Origin: Microbaculum sp051390635 | GTDB taxonomy: Bacteria > Pseudomonadota > Alphaproteobacteria > Rhizobiales > Tepidamorphaceae | Length of the DNA: 64,000 bases | Assembly: GCF_051390635.1 (NCBI RefSeq) | Contig: NZ_JBPODT010000001.1 | Span: forward strand, 682,001 to 746,000 | Direction of reading: 5' to 3' | Shown: in pieces, positions 53,998 to 63,071 of the stretch | How the letters are laid out: every line of letters begins with the position of its first letter | How positions within the stretch are numbered: position 1 is the first letter of the stretch | Notes under the pieces: model-generated | Database searches by the model: none | What the model saw: the letters and a program-made list of their open reading frames with translations, nothing else | What the model was told of the DNA's origin: nothing | Position numbers and translations under genes: made by a program

Positions 53998-54669
53998 TCA
54001 GCCGCCGCGAACCGGCGGCAGCACCACCTTGTTCAGGCGGCAGGCGCGCCGGTCGACCTCCCGGCAGCCGCGGAAGTTCAGCGCCTTGTCCATGCAGATG
54101 CGCACCTCGCGCAGCCGGCGGCGATCGCAATCAACGGCGATGGCATCGGCGGCCAGGCCCGGATTGGCTCTGCGGAACGCGTTTTCGACCGCCCCCGGCT
54201 CGACCGTCACATAGCGGTCGATGTTGCGGAACGCCGGCGGGATGATCACCCGATCACGCGCCTTGCGCACCAGGTCGAAATAGCCCTCGACCGACAGCCC
54301 GGCGCAGGTGCCGTGCTTCTGCCATTGACGCCGCACCAGGTTGGGGCTCGGCATGATGTCGAGCATGCGCCGCACGATTTGCTCGCTCGGCCTGCTGGTC
54401 GCCGCCGGGCAGAACTCCGGCCAGCCGCGCTCGTATTGCGGCCACAGCCCGTGCACCACGAAGGAATAGGGCCGCCCGCCGGCGCATTGGAACCGGTCGG
54501 CCCGTTCGGCTTCCGCCTCGCAATAGGAGGGCGACCACGACAGCGACAGGACGTAGTAGTCGAAATCACCGGCGACGTTCGTCCCCACGCGCTGCGCTTC
54601 GGCGCCGCCGGTCGCGAGGCCGAGACAGAACAGGCTGGCGAGGAAGAGACGTCGGCTGCCCGACCGCAT
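53998..54669 (-). CDS. Ribonuclease T2 family protein
   Basis: A 223-residue exported ribonuclease. Signal peptide ends near GGAEAQ. Active-site segment I is SFVVHGLWPQ (His73), segment II is RRQWQKHGTCAGL (Lys118, His119). In characterised T2 enzymes the residue before Trp in segment II is Glu; here it is Gln115, so activity could be altered. Several cysteines fit the usual disulfides. AAGGA precedes ATG 54669. It follows the secreted protein gene at 54678-55139 by eight bases, probably in one transcript. Confidence 0.92.
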   Translation of the reverse strand: MRSGSRRLFLASLFCLGLATGGAEAQRVGTNVAGDFDYYVLSLSWSPSYCEAEAERADRFQCAGGRPYSFVVHGLWPQYERGWPEFCPAATSRPSEQIVRRMLDIMPSPNLVRRQWQKHGTCAGLSVEGYFDLVRKARDRVIIPPAFRNIDRYVTVEPGAVENAFRRANPGLAADAIAVDCDRRRLREVRICMDKALNFRGCREVDRRACRLNKVVLPPVRGG

Positions 54670-54677
54670 TGCGATCC

Positions 54678-55139
54678 TTAGAGCGGACGCAGCATCTTGC
54701 AGGCGGGCGCGTAGGCGTATTCGCGGTCGCGCCCGACCAGGCAGAACTGCACGCCCCAGCCGACGCCGGCGAACCCCTGTTCGCTGCGCAGCCAGTAGAC
54801 CAGATCGTAGCGCTGCCCGTCGGTCAGATAGGCCGAGCCGGTGCAGAAGCGCGTCGCGATGATCGGCGGATCCCAATCGCGGAAGGTGGTCTCGCGCGCG
54901 CCGGTGATCTGCGCCATCTTGACGCCGGTGTGCCAGTATTGCGCTTCCGCCTGATCGAAATGGGCGAGGATACGGCTCAGCACCGACGGATCGTCGCAGG
55001 CCGGCCCATTCCAGGGGCCGTCCCGATTCGCGCCGGAATAGAAGGTGAAGTTCCCCGCCGACGCGGGCGCGGAAACGCCAAGCGCCGTCGCACCAATTGC
55101 GAGGGCGGCACAGATCGCACCGGCAGCGAAACGCAGCAT
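54678..55139 (-). CDS. Secreted protein of unknown function upstream of RNase T2
   Basis: A 153-residue protein with signal peptide ending near APASAGN. The mature part has cysteines in GPACDDPSVLSRILAHFDQA, TRFCTGSAYL, VQFCLVGRD and APACKMLRPL, and helical segments such as QRYDLVYWLRSEQG. GGAGG precedes the ATG. Only eight bases separate it from the RNase T2 gene, so a joint role in the periplasm is plausible. Family not recognised with certainty. Confidence 0.72.
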   Translation of the reverse strand: MLRFAAGAICAALAIGATALGVSAPASAGNFTFYSGANRDGPWNGPACDDPSVLSRILAHFDQAEAQYWHTGVKMAQITGARETTFRDWDPPIIATRFCTGSAYLTDGQRYDLVYWLRSEQGFAGVGWGVQFCLVGRDREYAYAPACKMLRPL

Positions 55140-55441
55140 TCCAGCCTCCAATTCGGATCGTGGCGCAAGGATGCGCGGATGGGCACGGCGGGTCAAGGCG
55201 ATGGATGTCACAGTACCGGAAAAACGCCATGCCGGGGTCGATTCAGCCTCTAACGACGCGGTACCGGTTGATGAACCGCGCCGCGATGCCCGGCGGAAGC
55301 GGAGAATCAACCGCACGGCCGTGCGCGGCTTCCGCCGGCCACGACAGGGCTCCCCGATACGGATACTGACCCCTGCGGTTTGCGCATTGTTAATCGAATG
55401 ACGGTTCGTTGCGGCATCGCCTGTTTGTTGGAGGATTTTGC

Positions 55442-55999
55442 ATGACAATTCGTTTGAGTGGTCTCGTTTCGCTGGCCGCCGCACTGCTCGTCGTCGCGTC
55501 TCAGGGACCGGCTTTTTCCCAGACCGCCAGGAACCTCGTCTGCCGGGGCTGCGTCGGCAAGGCCGATATCGGCAAGCGCGCCGTCAACCCGGCACGCCTC
55601 GCCAACAGTGCGAAGCCGGCCGGCCTTGACGAGGGGGCCCTGGACGGAGGCTCCGTCGCGCTGTCGACGACCGAGAAGGTGGTGGTGTCCGTCACGCTGA
55701 AGGCGCCCGCACGCGGCTTCGCCCACATCACCGGCCAAGGCATGTTTGCCTTCAAGGGAACGGCCAACGAGGCCGCCTGCAGCGTATCATCGGACGCGGC
55801 ATATGATTTCGCGACCGGTGTCTCGCACTCCGGGGACAATGCACCGGAAAACGCCTATGCGGCGCTCTCCCGGACCCGCGTGGTTCAGGTTGGGAAGGGC
55901 GCCAACACGTTCCACCTCGTCTGCCTCATGGAGAACGCGCAAAGCGTCAATCTGCTCAATCCGTCCATTCTGGCGGTCTACGTTCCGCAGCGATACTGA
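55442..55999 (+). CDS. Secreted protein with CxGCVGKADIGKRAV segment
   Basis: A 185-residue protein starting at ATG 55442 with GGAGG upstream. Signal peptide ends near PAFSQT. It has an N-terminal two-cysteine stretch (LVCRGCVGKADIGKRAV), a Leu/Ala-rich linker, and a beta-rich C-terminal domain (VVSVTLKAPARGFAHITGQG, TFHLVCLMENAQSVNL, ILAVYVPQ). I have seen this layout in hypothetical proteins of Hyphomicrobiales; the function is unknown. Confidence 0.72.
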   Translation: MTIRLSGLVSLAAALLVVASQGPAFSQTARNLVCRGCVGKADIGKRAVNPARLANSAKPAGLDEGALDGGSVALSTTEKVVVSVTLKAPARGFAHITGQGMFAFKGTANEAACSVSSDAAYDFATGVSHSGDNAPENAYAALSRTRVVQVGKGANTFHLVCLMENAQSVNLLNPSILAVYVPQRY

Positions 56000-56113
56000 G
56001 GCTCGCCCCCGTTTCCGGATTTCGCGCGGCGGGCGCCGAGTGCGCCCGTCCCGCAAGGCTGTCTCGCCCCTGACCCGGGGAAACGGGGGACCGGTTCGTT
56101 GGGCCCGACCGGG

Positions 56114-56410
56114 TCAGGTCTCGACCAGATCGTAGTGCTTGATCGACCGGGACTCGACCAGTTCGGCCTCGGCCGGGTCGATGTGCGGGGTCTTGTAGTC
56201 GTCGCCGACAAAGGCCTTCAGCGCATCCAGGTCCTTCCACACCATCACGAAGCTGAACTCCCGCGGGCTGTCCGGCCGGGACGCGCCGGGAAGAACCGAG
56301 ACGATGCCCTCGGTTCCGTTCATCAGCGGGATCGCGGTTTCATGGAAGAACCTGCCGAATGCCTCCTCTTTTCCGGGCCTGGTCACGACTTGAAAGATAC
56401 GCATGATCAT
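56114..56410 (-). CDS. Antibiotic biosynthesis monooxygenase (ABM) family protein
   Basis: A 98-residue ferredoxin-like dimeric alpha-beta protein. It begins MIMRIFQVVTRPGKEEAFGR and includes GIVSVLPGAS, FSFVMVWKDLDALKAFVG and a C-terminal strand ending HYDLVE. ABM proteins oxidise quinol-like or small hydrophobic compounds without a cofactor; many have unknown roles. GGGAGG eight bases before ATG 56410 decides the start. Confidence 0.85.
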   Translation of the reverse strand: MIMRIFQVVTRPGKEEAFGRFFHETAIPLMNGTEGIVSVLPGASRPDSPREFSFVMVWKDLDALKAFVGDDYKTPHIDPAEAELVESRSIKHYDLVET

Positions 56411-56614
56411 CGGAGTATCCTCCCGGGGGTTGTGCCCTGGACGCACGCCGGATCGGCGCGACCGAAATCCTGCTTTTCCGGAAGCCTAGCACGGTCCCGA
56501 CGCGCCTTCGCAATGGCCCGGCGGCGGTCTATCGTGTCTTTCCGGTCGCCCGGTCTTCGCGTTATCCTTGGCCAGACGACCGTCCAACGCCGGAACACGC
56601 CCCGGAACACGCCG

Positions 56615-57664
56615 ATGTCCTTGCCTCTCGCGGCCTTCCTTGTCGTCCTCTGGGGACTGCTTGCCCCTGTCTCCGCCGAAATCGCCGCTTTCGGCGACTG
56701 GCGGGCCGAATGCACCGACGAGACCATCTGCGTCCTGGTCAACCAGGCAACGGGTCCGGACGGCGAGGACGTGGTGCTGGCGCTGCGGCGCCGGCCGGAG
56801 GCGGACGCGCCCTGGCAGGTCTCGGTGACGCCGCTTCATCCGGCGATCGACCTCATCCATCCCTTCGCGATGAATGTCGACGGCGGCCCCAAGCTGACCT
56901 TCAATCCCGGCTACGACTATCTGGCCTACGGCTCCACCGACAACCTGTTCCTGATCAATTCCGGCCTTGCCGAGCGCCTGCTCGGCCTGATGTCCGACGG
57001 GCGCGAGGCCACCCTGTTCTACGAGCCGGACGGCGGCGGCTCGGCGTCGGCCAGCTTCGCCCTGGCCGGTCTCGCCGACGGGCTCGCCTGGATCGACGCC
57101 GCGCAGGCCCGAACCGACGTGAGCCGCCGCGTCGCCCCGCCGATCGACCTCGCGCCGCACGAGTCGATGGCCGGCCTGAGCTCGGCCATCGACGGCGGCC
57201 AGGGCCAGCGTGGCCTGCCCAACAACGTGCTCGCCCAGCACTACGGCGTGCACGGCTGCGAGGACCTCGACAGCCCGCTGATGGCGCGGACCGAACCCCT
57301 CACCGTCCGCCTGTCGGATACCGCGATCCTCTATGGCGTGCCCTGCACCGCGACCGGCGGCCGCGTGGCCTCGCGGCTCTATCTGGTCGAAACCGGCGAG
57401 ATCGGCGGCATCGCGAGCCTGTCCTTCGCCCGCTACAGCACGGCCTGGGGCTGGACCGGAACGGACACACTGGTCGACGTCAGCTTCGGCGACGGCGAGC
57501 TGACAAGCGTCACCGCCGGCCGCGACGTCGACGGCTGCGGCCATGCCGCCCGCTGGCGCTGGCGCGACATCGCCTTCGCGTTGATCGAATACCGCTATCG
57601 GGAAACCTGCACCGGATCGGACGATCCGAAGACGTGGCCGGTGGTGTTCGCCCTGGAGCAATGA
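56615..57664 (+). CDS. DUF1176 family exported protein
   Basis: A 349-residue protein with signal peptide (MSLPLAAFLVVLWGLLAPVS). The DUF1176 pattern is clear: FGDWRAECTDETICVLVNQA, conserved Cys pairs, LDLAPHESMAGLS-like IDLAPHESMAGLSSAI, CxxL and the terminal GCGHAARWRWRDIAFALIEY. Function unknown; members are periplasmic. The ATG at 56615 gives a proper signal peptide, whereas the frame from 56099 runs across the ABM gene. Confidence 0.82.
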   Translation: MSLPLAAFLVVLWGLLAPVSAEIAAFGDWRAECTDETICVLVNQATGPDGEDVVLALRRRPEADAPWQVSVTPLHPAIDLIHPFAMNVDGGPKLTFNPGYDYLAYGSTDNLFLINSGLAERLLGLMSDGREATLFYEPDGGGSASASFALAGLADGLAWIDAAQARTDVSRRVAPPIDLAPHESMAGLSSAIDGGQGQRGLPNNVLAQHYGVHGCEDLDSPLMARTEPLTVRLSDTAILYGVPCTATGGRVASRLYLVETGEIGGIASLSFARYSTAWGWTGTDTLVDVSFGDGELTSVTAGRDVDGCGHAARWRWRDIAFALIEYRYRETCTGSDDPKTWPVVFALEQ

Positions 57665-57698
57665 GCAGGACGGCGCGGCATGCGCAGCAGCCGCTGCT

Positions 57699-57795
57699 TG
57701 GACCCCGGATCAGGTCCGGGGCTCAGCGCCCGTTGTGTGTTCGCTGCCGTGCCGACCGCCACGGACTCGTGCCCCGGACCTGGTCCGGGGCCCAT
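57699..57795. repeat. Two CCCCGGANCNGGTCCGGGG palindromes
   Basis: ACCCCGGATCAGGTCCGGGG at 57701-57720 and CCCCGGACCTGGTCCGGGG at 57772-57790 are two copies of one palindromic family between the DUF1176 gene and the convergent Omp gene. Related units (GCTCCGGGCTTGACCCGGAG) lie in the 62.9-63.4 kb array. Confidence 0.75.
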
Positions 57796-57825
57796 GCGGT
57801 CGGTCCGCGGCAGACGCCAGCCCGC

Positions 57826-58494
57826 CTACTTGAACTTGTAGGTGACGCCGGCGCGCACGGTGTGGCTGTCGAACTCGGTGGAGAACGGCGTGCCGCCGAG
57901 CGTGCCGCTCGCCTTCCCAAGATCGGTGTAGAGATATTCGCCGCGCACCGTGAAGTTGTCGGTGATCGCCGCCTCGATGCCCGCGCCGATGGTCCAGCCG
58001 ACCTTCGTGTCGCTGAACGAGGCTGCCGGTGCCGACAGCGAGACATCGCCGACGGCGAGGCCGCCGGTGCCGTAGAACATGTAGCGGTCGACCGCGTAGC
58101 CGGCCCGCCCGCGCAGGGTGGCGAACCAGTCGCTGTCCGCGGTGAAGGGCACGCCGGCGATGACGCCTGTATCGTCGCCGAGCTTGAAATTGATGTCCGC
58201 CTCGAGACCGTAGACGAACGGGCCGTTCTGGAAGTTCACGCCCGTGAAGGCACCGGCCGCGAAGCCGGTGGGGTCGAACGTCGTTTTGACGGGGGGCGTG
58301 CCGATCAGGGCGTCGAATTCGTCCCAGCTTGCGCCCGCGGACAGGCCGGCATAGACGCCGGACCAGTCGTAGACCACCGGTGCGGCGGGTGTGAACAGCA
58401 TGTCGTCGGCGGCATGCGCGTACGAGGTCGCGCCCACCGCGGCGACGAACTGTGCGGCAACAAACAGCGCGGAGACGATTGCGCGCGAAAGCAT
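57826..58494 (-). CDS. Outer-membrane beta-barrel protein (Omp25/RopB type), second copy
   Basis: A 222-residue relative of the protein at 39147. Signal peptide ends near SYAHAAD. The mature start YDWSGVYAGLSAGASWDEFD, the middle WFATLRGRAGYAVDRYMFYG, and the terminal VGWTIGAGIEAAITDNFTVR and VRAGVTYKFK fit the family. It ends in Lys after the canonical Phe, slightly unusual for barrel recognition. GGAG stands about ten bases before ATG 58494. Confidence 0.92.
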   Translation of the reverse strand: MLSRAIVSALFVAAQFVAAVGATSYAHAADDMLFTPAAPVVYDWSGVYAGLSAGASWDEFDALIGTPPVKTTFDPTGFAAGAFTGVNFQNGPFVYGLEADINFKLGDDTGVIAGVPFTADSDWFATLRGRAGYAVDRYMFYGTGGLAVGDVSLSAPAASFSDTKVGWTIGAGIEAAITDNFTVRGEYLYTDLGKASGTLGGTPFSTEFDSHTVRAGVTYKFK

Positions 58495-58868
58495 TACGCG
58501 TAACTCCAAAGCGAGCCGGCAACGGCCGGCCGTACGGACTCGCCCCCTTTTCTCGGCGCCCCTCTCCTCGACGCCTCCTCACCGGATCCCGAACCGAACC
58601 CGATCAATAATCACCTGTAGTTCGGGTCGCTGAAAATTCTGTTCATTTGTAGGCAAAATCCGGCTGAGCCACGAGAGGTTCCATTAATTCTTGGCAATCT
58701 TTCACCCGGCTTGGCGGTTTGCGCGCGCATCCGCGATGCCGCGACGTCCGACCGGGACCGGCGGGCTAGACCACGGCGGCCTTTCGGTTCACCAGGCTTT
58801 TCCTATATGGCTGTTGCATCTTTTTTCGCCGCAGCCCCGCTGCCCCGCCCCCGCACACGAGTCTCTCC
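58495..58868. other. Divergent spacer between omp and the antiporter gene
   Basis: No coding frame or strong hairpin was found in this 374-base stretch. It must carry the promoter of the minus-strand omp gene; the part from about 58600 to 58700 is AT-richer than its surroundings. CCTATATGGC near 58803 could serve as a -10 region for the antiporter gene. Confidence 0.45.
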
Positions 58869-59888
58869 GTGACCGCCTACCTCCTCCTTGCCCTCGGTCT
58901 GGTGGTCCTGCTCTTCGCCGGCGACCTGCTGGTGCGCGGCGCCGTCGCGATCGCCGTCAGGCTCGGCATTCCTCCGCTGATCATCGGGCTCACCATCGTC
59001 GCCTTCGGCACCTCGGCGCCGGAACTGGTGATCTCCCTCGACGCGGCCCTGTCGAACGCGCCGGGCATCGCGCTGGGCAACGTGGTCGGCTCCAACATCG
59101 CCAACATCCTGCTGGTGCTCGGCCTGCCCTCCATCGTCTACGCCACGCACTGCGACCAGCCCGGCCTCCTGCGCAACACCGTCTTCATGTTGTTCGCGAC
59201 CGCCGTATTCATCGCGCTGGCGTTCACCACGCCACTGCATCTTTGGCAGGGCGCGATCCTGATCACGCTGCTGATCGCGTTCCTCTGGGAGTCCGGCGTG
59301 AGGGCGCGCCGCGCCGCCAACGGCGCGAGAGCCGCCCCCTCCCCCACCGCGACCGACCCGCAGACAGCCGCCCCCGCCGGCGACGCCGCCGCCGAGGTTC
59401 CCGCCGCCCCGTCCGGCAAGCCGCTGTATTCCACCGCCATGGTGATCGTCGGCCTGATCGGCCTGCCGCTCGGCGCCCACTTCGCCGTCACCGGCGCCCG
59501 CGAGATCGCGCTTGCCTGGGGCATGTCGGACGCCGCCGTCGGTCTGACGGTCGTTGCCGTCGGCACCTCGCTGCCCGAACTCGCCGCGACCACGATGGCG
59601 GCGCTCAGGCGCGAGAGCGCGATCGCGGTCGGCAACGTCATCGGCTCCAATATCTTCAACCTCCTGTCGATCATGGGACTGACCGCGCTGGCGGCCCGGG
59701 TGCCGGTCTCGCCGGCGATCCTGCAGGTCGATCTGTGGGTGATGCTGGCCTCGTCGCTGGCGATCTTGCCGTTCGTCTACTGGCGGCTTCGTATCGGCCG
59801 TCTCGCCGGGGTGGCTTTCCTTGCCGTCTACGTCGCCTATGTGGTCATGGTGGTCGCCCACCGATCCGGCGGGCTCGCGGCCTCGTAA
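58869..59888 (+). CDS. Calcium/sodium antiporter (CaCA family, YrbG-like)
   Basis: A 339-residue membrane exchanger starting at GTG 58869. The two alpha-repeats are visible: GTSAPELVISLDAALSNAPG with GNVVGSNIANILL, and GTSLPELAATTMAALRRESA with GNVIGSNIFNLL. Both carry the essential Glu and Asn residues. A Pro/Ala-rich cytoplasmic linker separates the halves (residues about 150-185). Monocistronic in front of the SDR gene. Confidence 0.94.
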   Translation: MTAYLLLALGLVVLLFAGDLLVRGAVAIAVRLGIPPLIIGLTIVAFGTSAPELVISLDAALSNAPGIALGNVVGSNIANILLVLGLPSIVYATHCDQPGLLRNTVFMLFATAVFIALAFTTPLHLWQGAILITLLIAFLWESGVRARRAANGARAAPSPTATDPQTAAPAGDAAAEVPAAPSGKPLYSTAMVIVGLIGLPLGAHFAVTGAREIALAWGMSDAAVGLTVVAVGTSLPELAATTMAALRRESAIAVGNVIGSNIFNLLSIMGLTALAARVPVSPAILQVDLWVMLASSLAILPFVYWRLRIGRLAGVAFLAVYVAYVVMVVAHRSGGLAAS

Positions 59889-59931
59889 CGCGCGACGACG
59901 GCGTGGACGGCATTTTCAGGCAGGACAGGCA

Positions 59932-60690
59932 ATGACCCAGAAAACCGTTCTGGTCACCGGCGCGGCCAAGCGCATCGGGCGGGCGATCGCCCTGGACCTG
60001 GCGGAGAACGGCTATGCCGTCGCCATCCACTACCACCACTCCGCCGAAGACGCCCGCGGGCTGGCCGGCGAAATCGTCGCCGAAGGCGGCCGCGCCACGA
60101 TGGTCGCCGGCGACCTCGCCGATCCCGCCGTGCCCGAACGCCTGATCGCCGACGCCACCGCCGCGCTCGGCCCCGTCACCGCGCTGGTCAACAACGCCTC
60201 GCTCTTCGAGCCCGACGACCCGGCCACCGTGACCGCCGAACACTGGGACCTGCAGCTCGACGTCAACCTGCGCGCGCCGGTCCTGCTCGCCCGCCATTTC
60301 GCCGCCGCCCTGCCGTCCGGCAAGACCGGCGCGATCGTCAACCTGATCGACCAGCGGGTGCTGAAGCCCACGCCGATGTTCTTTTCCTACGCGGTATCGA
60401 AGGAGGCGCTGTGGGCGGCGACGCGGATGATGGCGCAGGGCCTCGCCCCGACCGTCCGGGTCAACGCCGTCGCGCCCGGGCCGACGCTGCCCAACGTGCG
60501 CCAGAGCCTGGACGATTTCCACCGCCAGCAGGACGCCGTCCTGCTGCATCGCGGCCCGACCGTCATGGAGATCGCCGAGGCGACCCGTTTCCTGCTTGAA
60601 TCGCCCTCGGTGACGGGCCAGATGCTGGTCGTCGACGGCGGCCAGCACCTTGCCTGGGAAACCCCGGACGTCGTAGGCATCAACGAATAG
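59932..60690 (+). CDS. Short-chain dehydrogenase/reductase, pteridine reductase-like
   Basis: A 252-residue SDR. The cofactor site is VLVTGAAKRIGRAIALDLAE; the R after the glycine motif suggests NADPH. Further motifs are LVNNASLF and the active-site YAVSKEALWAATRMMAQ. The TGAAKRIGR start resembles FolM/PTR1-type pteridine reductases, so dihydromonapterin or folate reduction is possible. The SDR-uvrC order is common in alphaproteobacteria. AGGACAGGCA precedes ATG 59932. uvrC follows after 46 bases. Confidence 0.9.
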   Translation: MTQKTVLVTGAAKRIGRAIALDLAENGYAVAIHYHHSAEDARGLAGEIVAEGGRATMVAGDLADPAVPERLIADATAALGPVTALVNNASLFEPDDPATVTAEHWDLQLDVNLRAPVLLARHFAAALPSGKTGAIVNLIDQRVLKPTPMFFSYAVSKEALWAATRMMAQGLAPTVRVNAVAPGPTLPNVRQSLDDFHRQQDAVLLHRGPTVMEIAEATRFLLESPSVTGQMLVVDGGQHLAWETPDVVGINE

Positions 60691-60736
60691 GCGCCTTTCC
60701 CCGGATGGGCCGGGGCGACGCGTCCGGCGATACTCC

Positions 60737-62884
60737 ATGAGCGCGGACACCAACCAGCCCGACACGACCGAGACGACCGACACCGCCGAGACGCCGGCCC
60801 GCACGGGCCCCTCGGTGATCGCGGCCATGGTCAGGCGCCTGCCGAACGGCCCCGGCGTCTACCGGATGCTCGACCGCAAGGGCGACGTGCTCTACGTCGG
60901 CAAGGCGCGCAGCCTGAAGAAGCGCGTCGGCAACTACGCCCGCATCGGCGGCCAGACCCAGCGCATCGCCCGCATGATCGCCGAGACCGCGGCGATGGAA
61001 TTCGTCTCCACCCAGACGGAGACAGAGGCGCTGCTGCTGGAAGCCAACCTGATCAAGCGCCTGCGCCCGCGCTACAACGTGCTGCTGCGCGACGACAAGT
61101 CGTTCCCCTACATCCTGATCACCCGCGACCACCCCGCCCCGCAGATCGTCAAGCATCGCGGCGCCCGCAATCGCAAGGGCGACTACTTCGGCCCCTTCGC
61201 CTCGGCCGGCGCGGTCGGGCGCACGATCAACGCCCTGCAGCGCGCCTTCCTGCTGAGATCCTGCTCGGATTCCGTCTACGAGAGCCGGACGCGGCCCTGC
61301 CTGCTCTATCAGATCAAGCGCTGCGCCGCGCCGTGCACGGGCGAGATCTCGCTCGACGACTACGCCGTGCTGGTCAAGGAGGCCGAGGCCTTCCTGTCGG
61401 GCAAGAGCCGGGCGGTGCGCGAGGACCTGGCACACCAGATGGAGGCGGCCGCCGAGCGCCTCGAGTTCGAGACCGCCGCCGTCTACCGCGACCGCCTCGC
61501 CGCGCTGTCCCACGTGCAGGCGCACCAGGGCATCAACCCGCAGACCGTCGACGAGGCCGACGTCTTCGCCGTGCATCAGGACGGCGGCCAGACCTGCATC
61601 CAGGTGTTCTTCTTCCGCACCGGCCAGAACTGGGGCAACCGCGCCTACTTCCCGCGCGCCGACAAGTCGCTCGACGCCGCCGAGGTGCTCGGCGCCTTCA
61701 TCGCCCAGTTCTACGACGACAAGCCGGTGCCGCGCCTGATCCTCCTGTCCGACGAGATCGAGGAGACGGCGCTGCTGTGCGAGGCGCTGTCGCTCAACGC
61801 CGGGCACAAGGTCGAGGTCGCGGTGCCCAAGCGCGGCGAGAAGCGCGAGCTGGTCGAGCACGCCCTGTCGAACGCGAAGGAGGCGCTCGGGCGCCGCCTC
61901 GCCGAAAGCGCCTCGCAGGCCCGCCTGCTCGCCGGCGTCGCCGAGGCCTTCGGCCTCGACGAGGCCCCGCGCCGCGTCGAGGTCTACGACAACTCCCACA
62001 TCATGGGCACCAACGCGGTCGGCGGCATGGTCGTCGCCGGGCCGGAGGGCTTCGAAAAGGGCCAGTACCGCAAGTTCAACATCAAGGGCGCCGACCTGAC
62101 GCCGGGCGACGACTACGCCATGATGCGCGAGGTGCTGACCCGGCGCTTCAAGCGGCTGCTCAAGGAAACTGGCCGCGCACCGGGCGGCGGCGACGCCCCC
62201 GGCCACACCGCAGGCCCTCATCCCGAGGAGGGCGCGGATGCGCCGGTCTCGAGGGATGGGCGGGGGGCCGGGGCCGTCCCCCCGCCCTTCGAGACGCAGG
62301 CTGCGCCTGCTCCTCAGGACGAGGGACCGGAGCAGATGCCGCGATCCCGGCGTGATCCCGAGGCGAGGCAAGGCGCCGTCTCGACGGATGACCTCGATAT
62401 CCCAGACGTCGTCGAGGACGACGACTCCCCCTGGCCTGATCTGGTGCTGATCGACGGCGGCCAGGGCCAGCTGTCAGCCGCCCGCGCGGTGATGGCCGAG
62501 CTCGGGCTGGAGGACGTTCCGTTGGTCGCCATCGCCAAGGGCGTCGACCGCGACGCCGGCCGCGAGGAGTTCCACATCCCCGGCCGCCAGCCCTTCCGCC
62601 TCGCCCCGCGCGATCCGGTGCTCTACTTCGTCCAGCGCCTGCGCGACGAGGCGCACCGCTTCGCCATCGGCTCCCACCGCGCCCGCCGCAAGAAGGCGCT
62701 CGCCGCCAACCCGCTCGACGAGATCGCCGGCATCGGCCCGACCCGCAAGCGCGCGCTGCTACGCCATTTCGGCTCGGCCAAGGCCGTCAGCCGCGCCGGC
62801 CTCGCCGACCTCGAGGCCGCACCGGGCATCAGCGCCCAGATGGCGCGGCAGGTGTACGATTTCTTTCATGAAAGCGAAGGGTAA
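60737..62884 (+). CDS. uvrC: Excinuclease ABC subunit C with in-frame palindromic repeat insertion
   Basis: A 715-residue UvrC (E. coli 610). It makes the 3' and 5' incisions in nucleotide excision repair. The GIY-YIG nuclease is GPGVYRMLDRKGDVLYVGKA; the UVR domain AERLEFETAAVYRDRLAALS contacts UvrB. The RNase H-like domain has VEVYDNSHIMGTNAVGGMVV and, after a long insertion, DLVLIDGGQGQLSAARAV. Two helix-hairpin-helix motifs close the protein (IAGIGPTRKRALLRHFGS, AAPGISAQMARQVYDFFH). Between residues about 480 and 560 the normally short loop is expanded by about 70 residues rich in Pro, Gly, Asp, coded partly by two inverted palindromic repeats (62215-62325). The frame stays open and both nuclease centres look intact. 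Confidence 0.96.
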   Translation: MSADTNQPDTTETTDTAETPARTGPSVIAAMVRRLPNGPGVYRMLDRKGDVLYVGKARSLKKRVGNYARIGGQTQRIARMIAETAAMEFVSTQTETEALLLEANLIKRLRPRYNVLLRDDKSFPYILITRDHPAPQIVKHRGARNRKGDYFGPFASAGAVGRTINALQRAFLLRSCSDSVYESRTRPCLLYQIKRCAAPCTGEISLDDYAVLVKEAEAFLSGKSRAVREDLAHQMEAAAERLEFETAAVYRDRLAALSHVQAHQGINPQTVDEADVFAVHQDGGQTCIQVFFFRTGQNWGNRAYFPRADKSLDAAEVLGAFIAQFYDDKPVPRLILLSDEIEETALLCEALSLNAGHKVEVAVPKRGEKRELVEHALSNAKEALGRRLAESASQARLLAGVAEAFGLDEAPRRVEVYDNSHIMGTNAVGGMVVAGPEGFEKGQYRKFNIKGADLTPGDDYAMMREVLTRRFKRLLKETGRAPGGGDAPGHTAGPHPEEGADAPVSRDGRGAGAVPPPFETQAAPAPQDEGPEQMPRSRRDPEARQGAVSTDDLDIPDVVEDDDSPWPDLVLIDGGQGQLSAARAVMAELGLEDVPLVAIAKGVDRDAGREEFHIPGRQPFRLAPRDPVLYFVQRLRDEAHRFAIGSHRARRKKALAANPLDEIAGIGPTRKRALLRHFGSAKAVSRAGLADLEAAPGISAQMARQVYDFFHESEG
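62215..62325. repeat. Inverted pair of CCTCATCC...GGATG palindromes inside uvrC
   Basis: CCCTCATCCCGAGGAGGGCG to CTCGAGGGATGGG at 62215-62259 is one copy. The second, at 62282-62325, is its mirror: CGCCCTTCGAGACGCAGGCT, then GCTCCTCAGGACGAGGG. Both belong to the family seen at 2137. They form a long imperfect stem with a GC-rich middle, in frame with uvrC. Confidence 0.8.
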
Positions 62885-62901
62885 AGCCGGACTCCGCCGT
62901 G

Positions 62902-63042
62902 GTCCGGGATACGGGGTTTGTTCAGGTGGCACGGCTGCGCCCAACAACAGGCCACGTGCTCCGGGCCTGATCCAGAGCCCCGGGGGCGCCTGGCAAGACC
63001 TCTCCCCCTCCGCTCATTCCCGCGAAGGCGGGAATCCAGCGG
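62902..63042. repeat. 140-bp composite repeat, copy 1
   Basis: Starts GTCCGGGATACGGGGTTTGT, continues with GTGGCACGGC, then a GCTCCGGGCCTGATCCAGAG palindrome, GACCTCTCCCCCTCCGCTC and the CATTCCCGCGAAGGCGGGAA palindrome. The same order of modules recurs at 63236. Confidence 0.8.
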
Positions 63043-63071
63043 CCGCAGTACCGCGTCCTCTCCAGTCTCCA

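Noticed and set aside
60680..62371. Minus-strand frame of 563 codons across uvrC
   Set aside because: Antisense shadow of uvrC.
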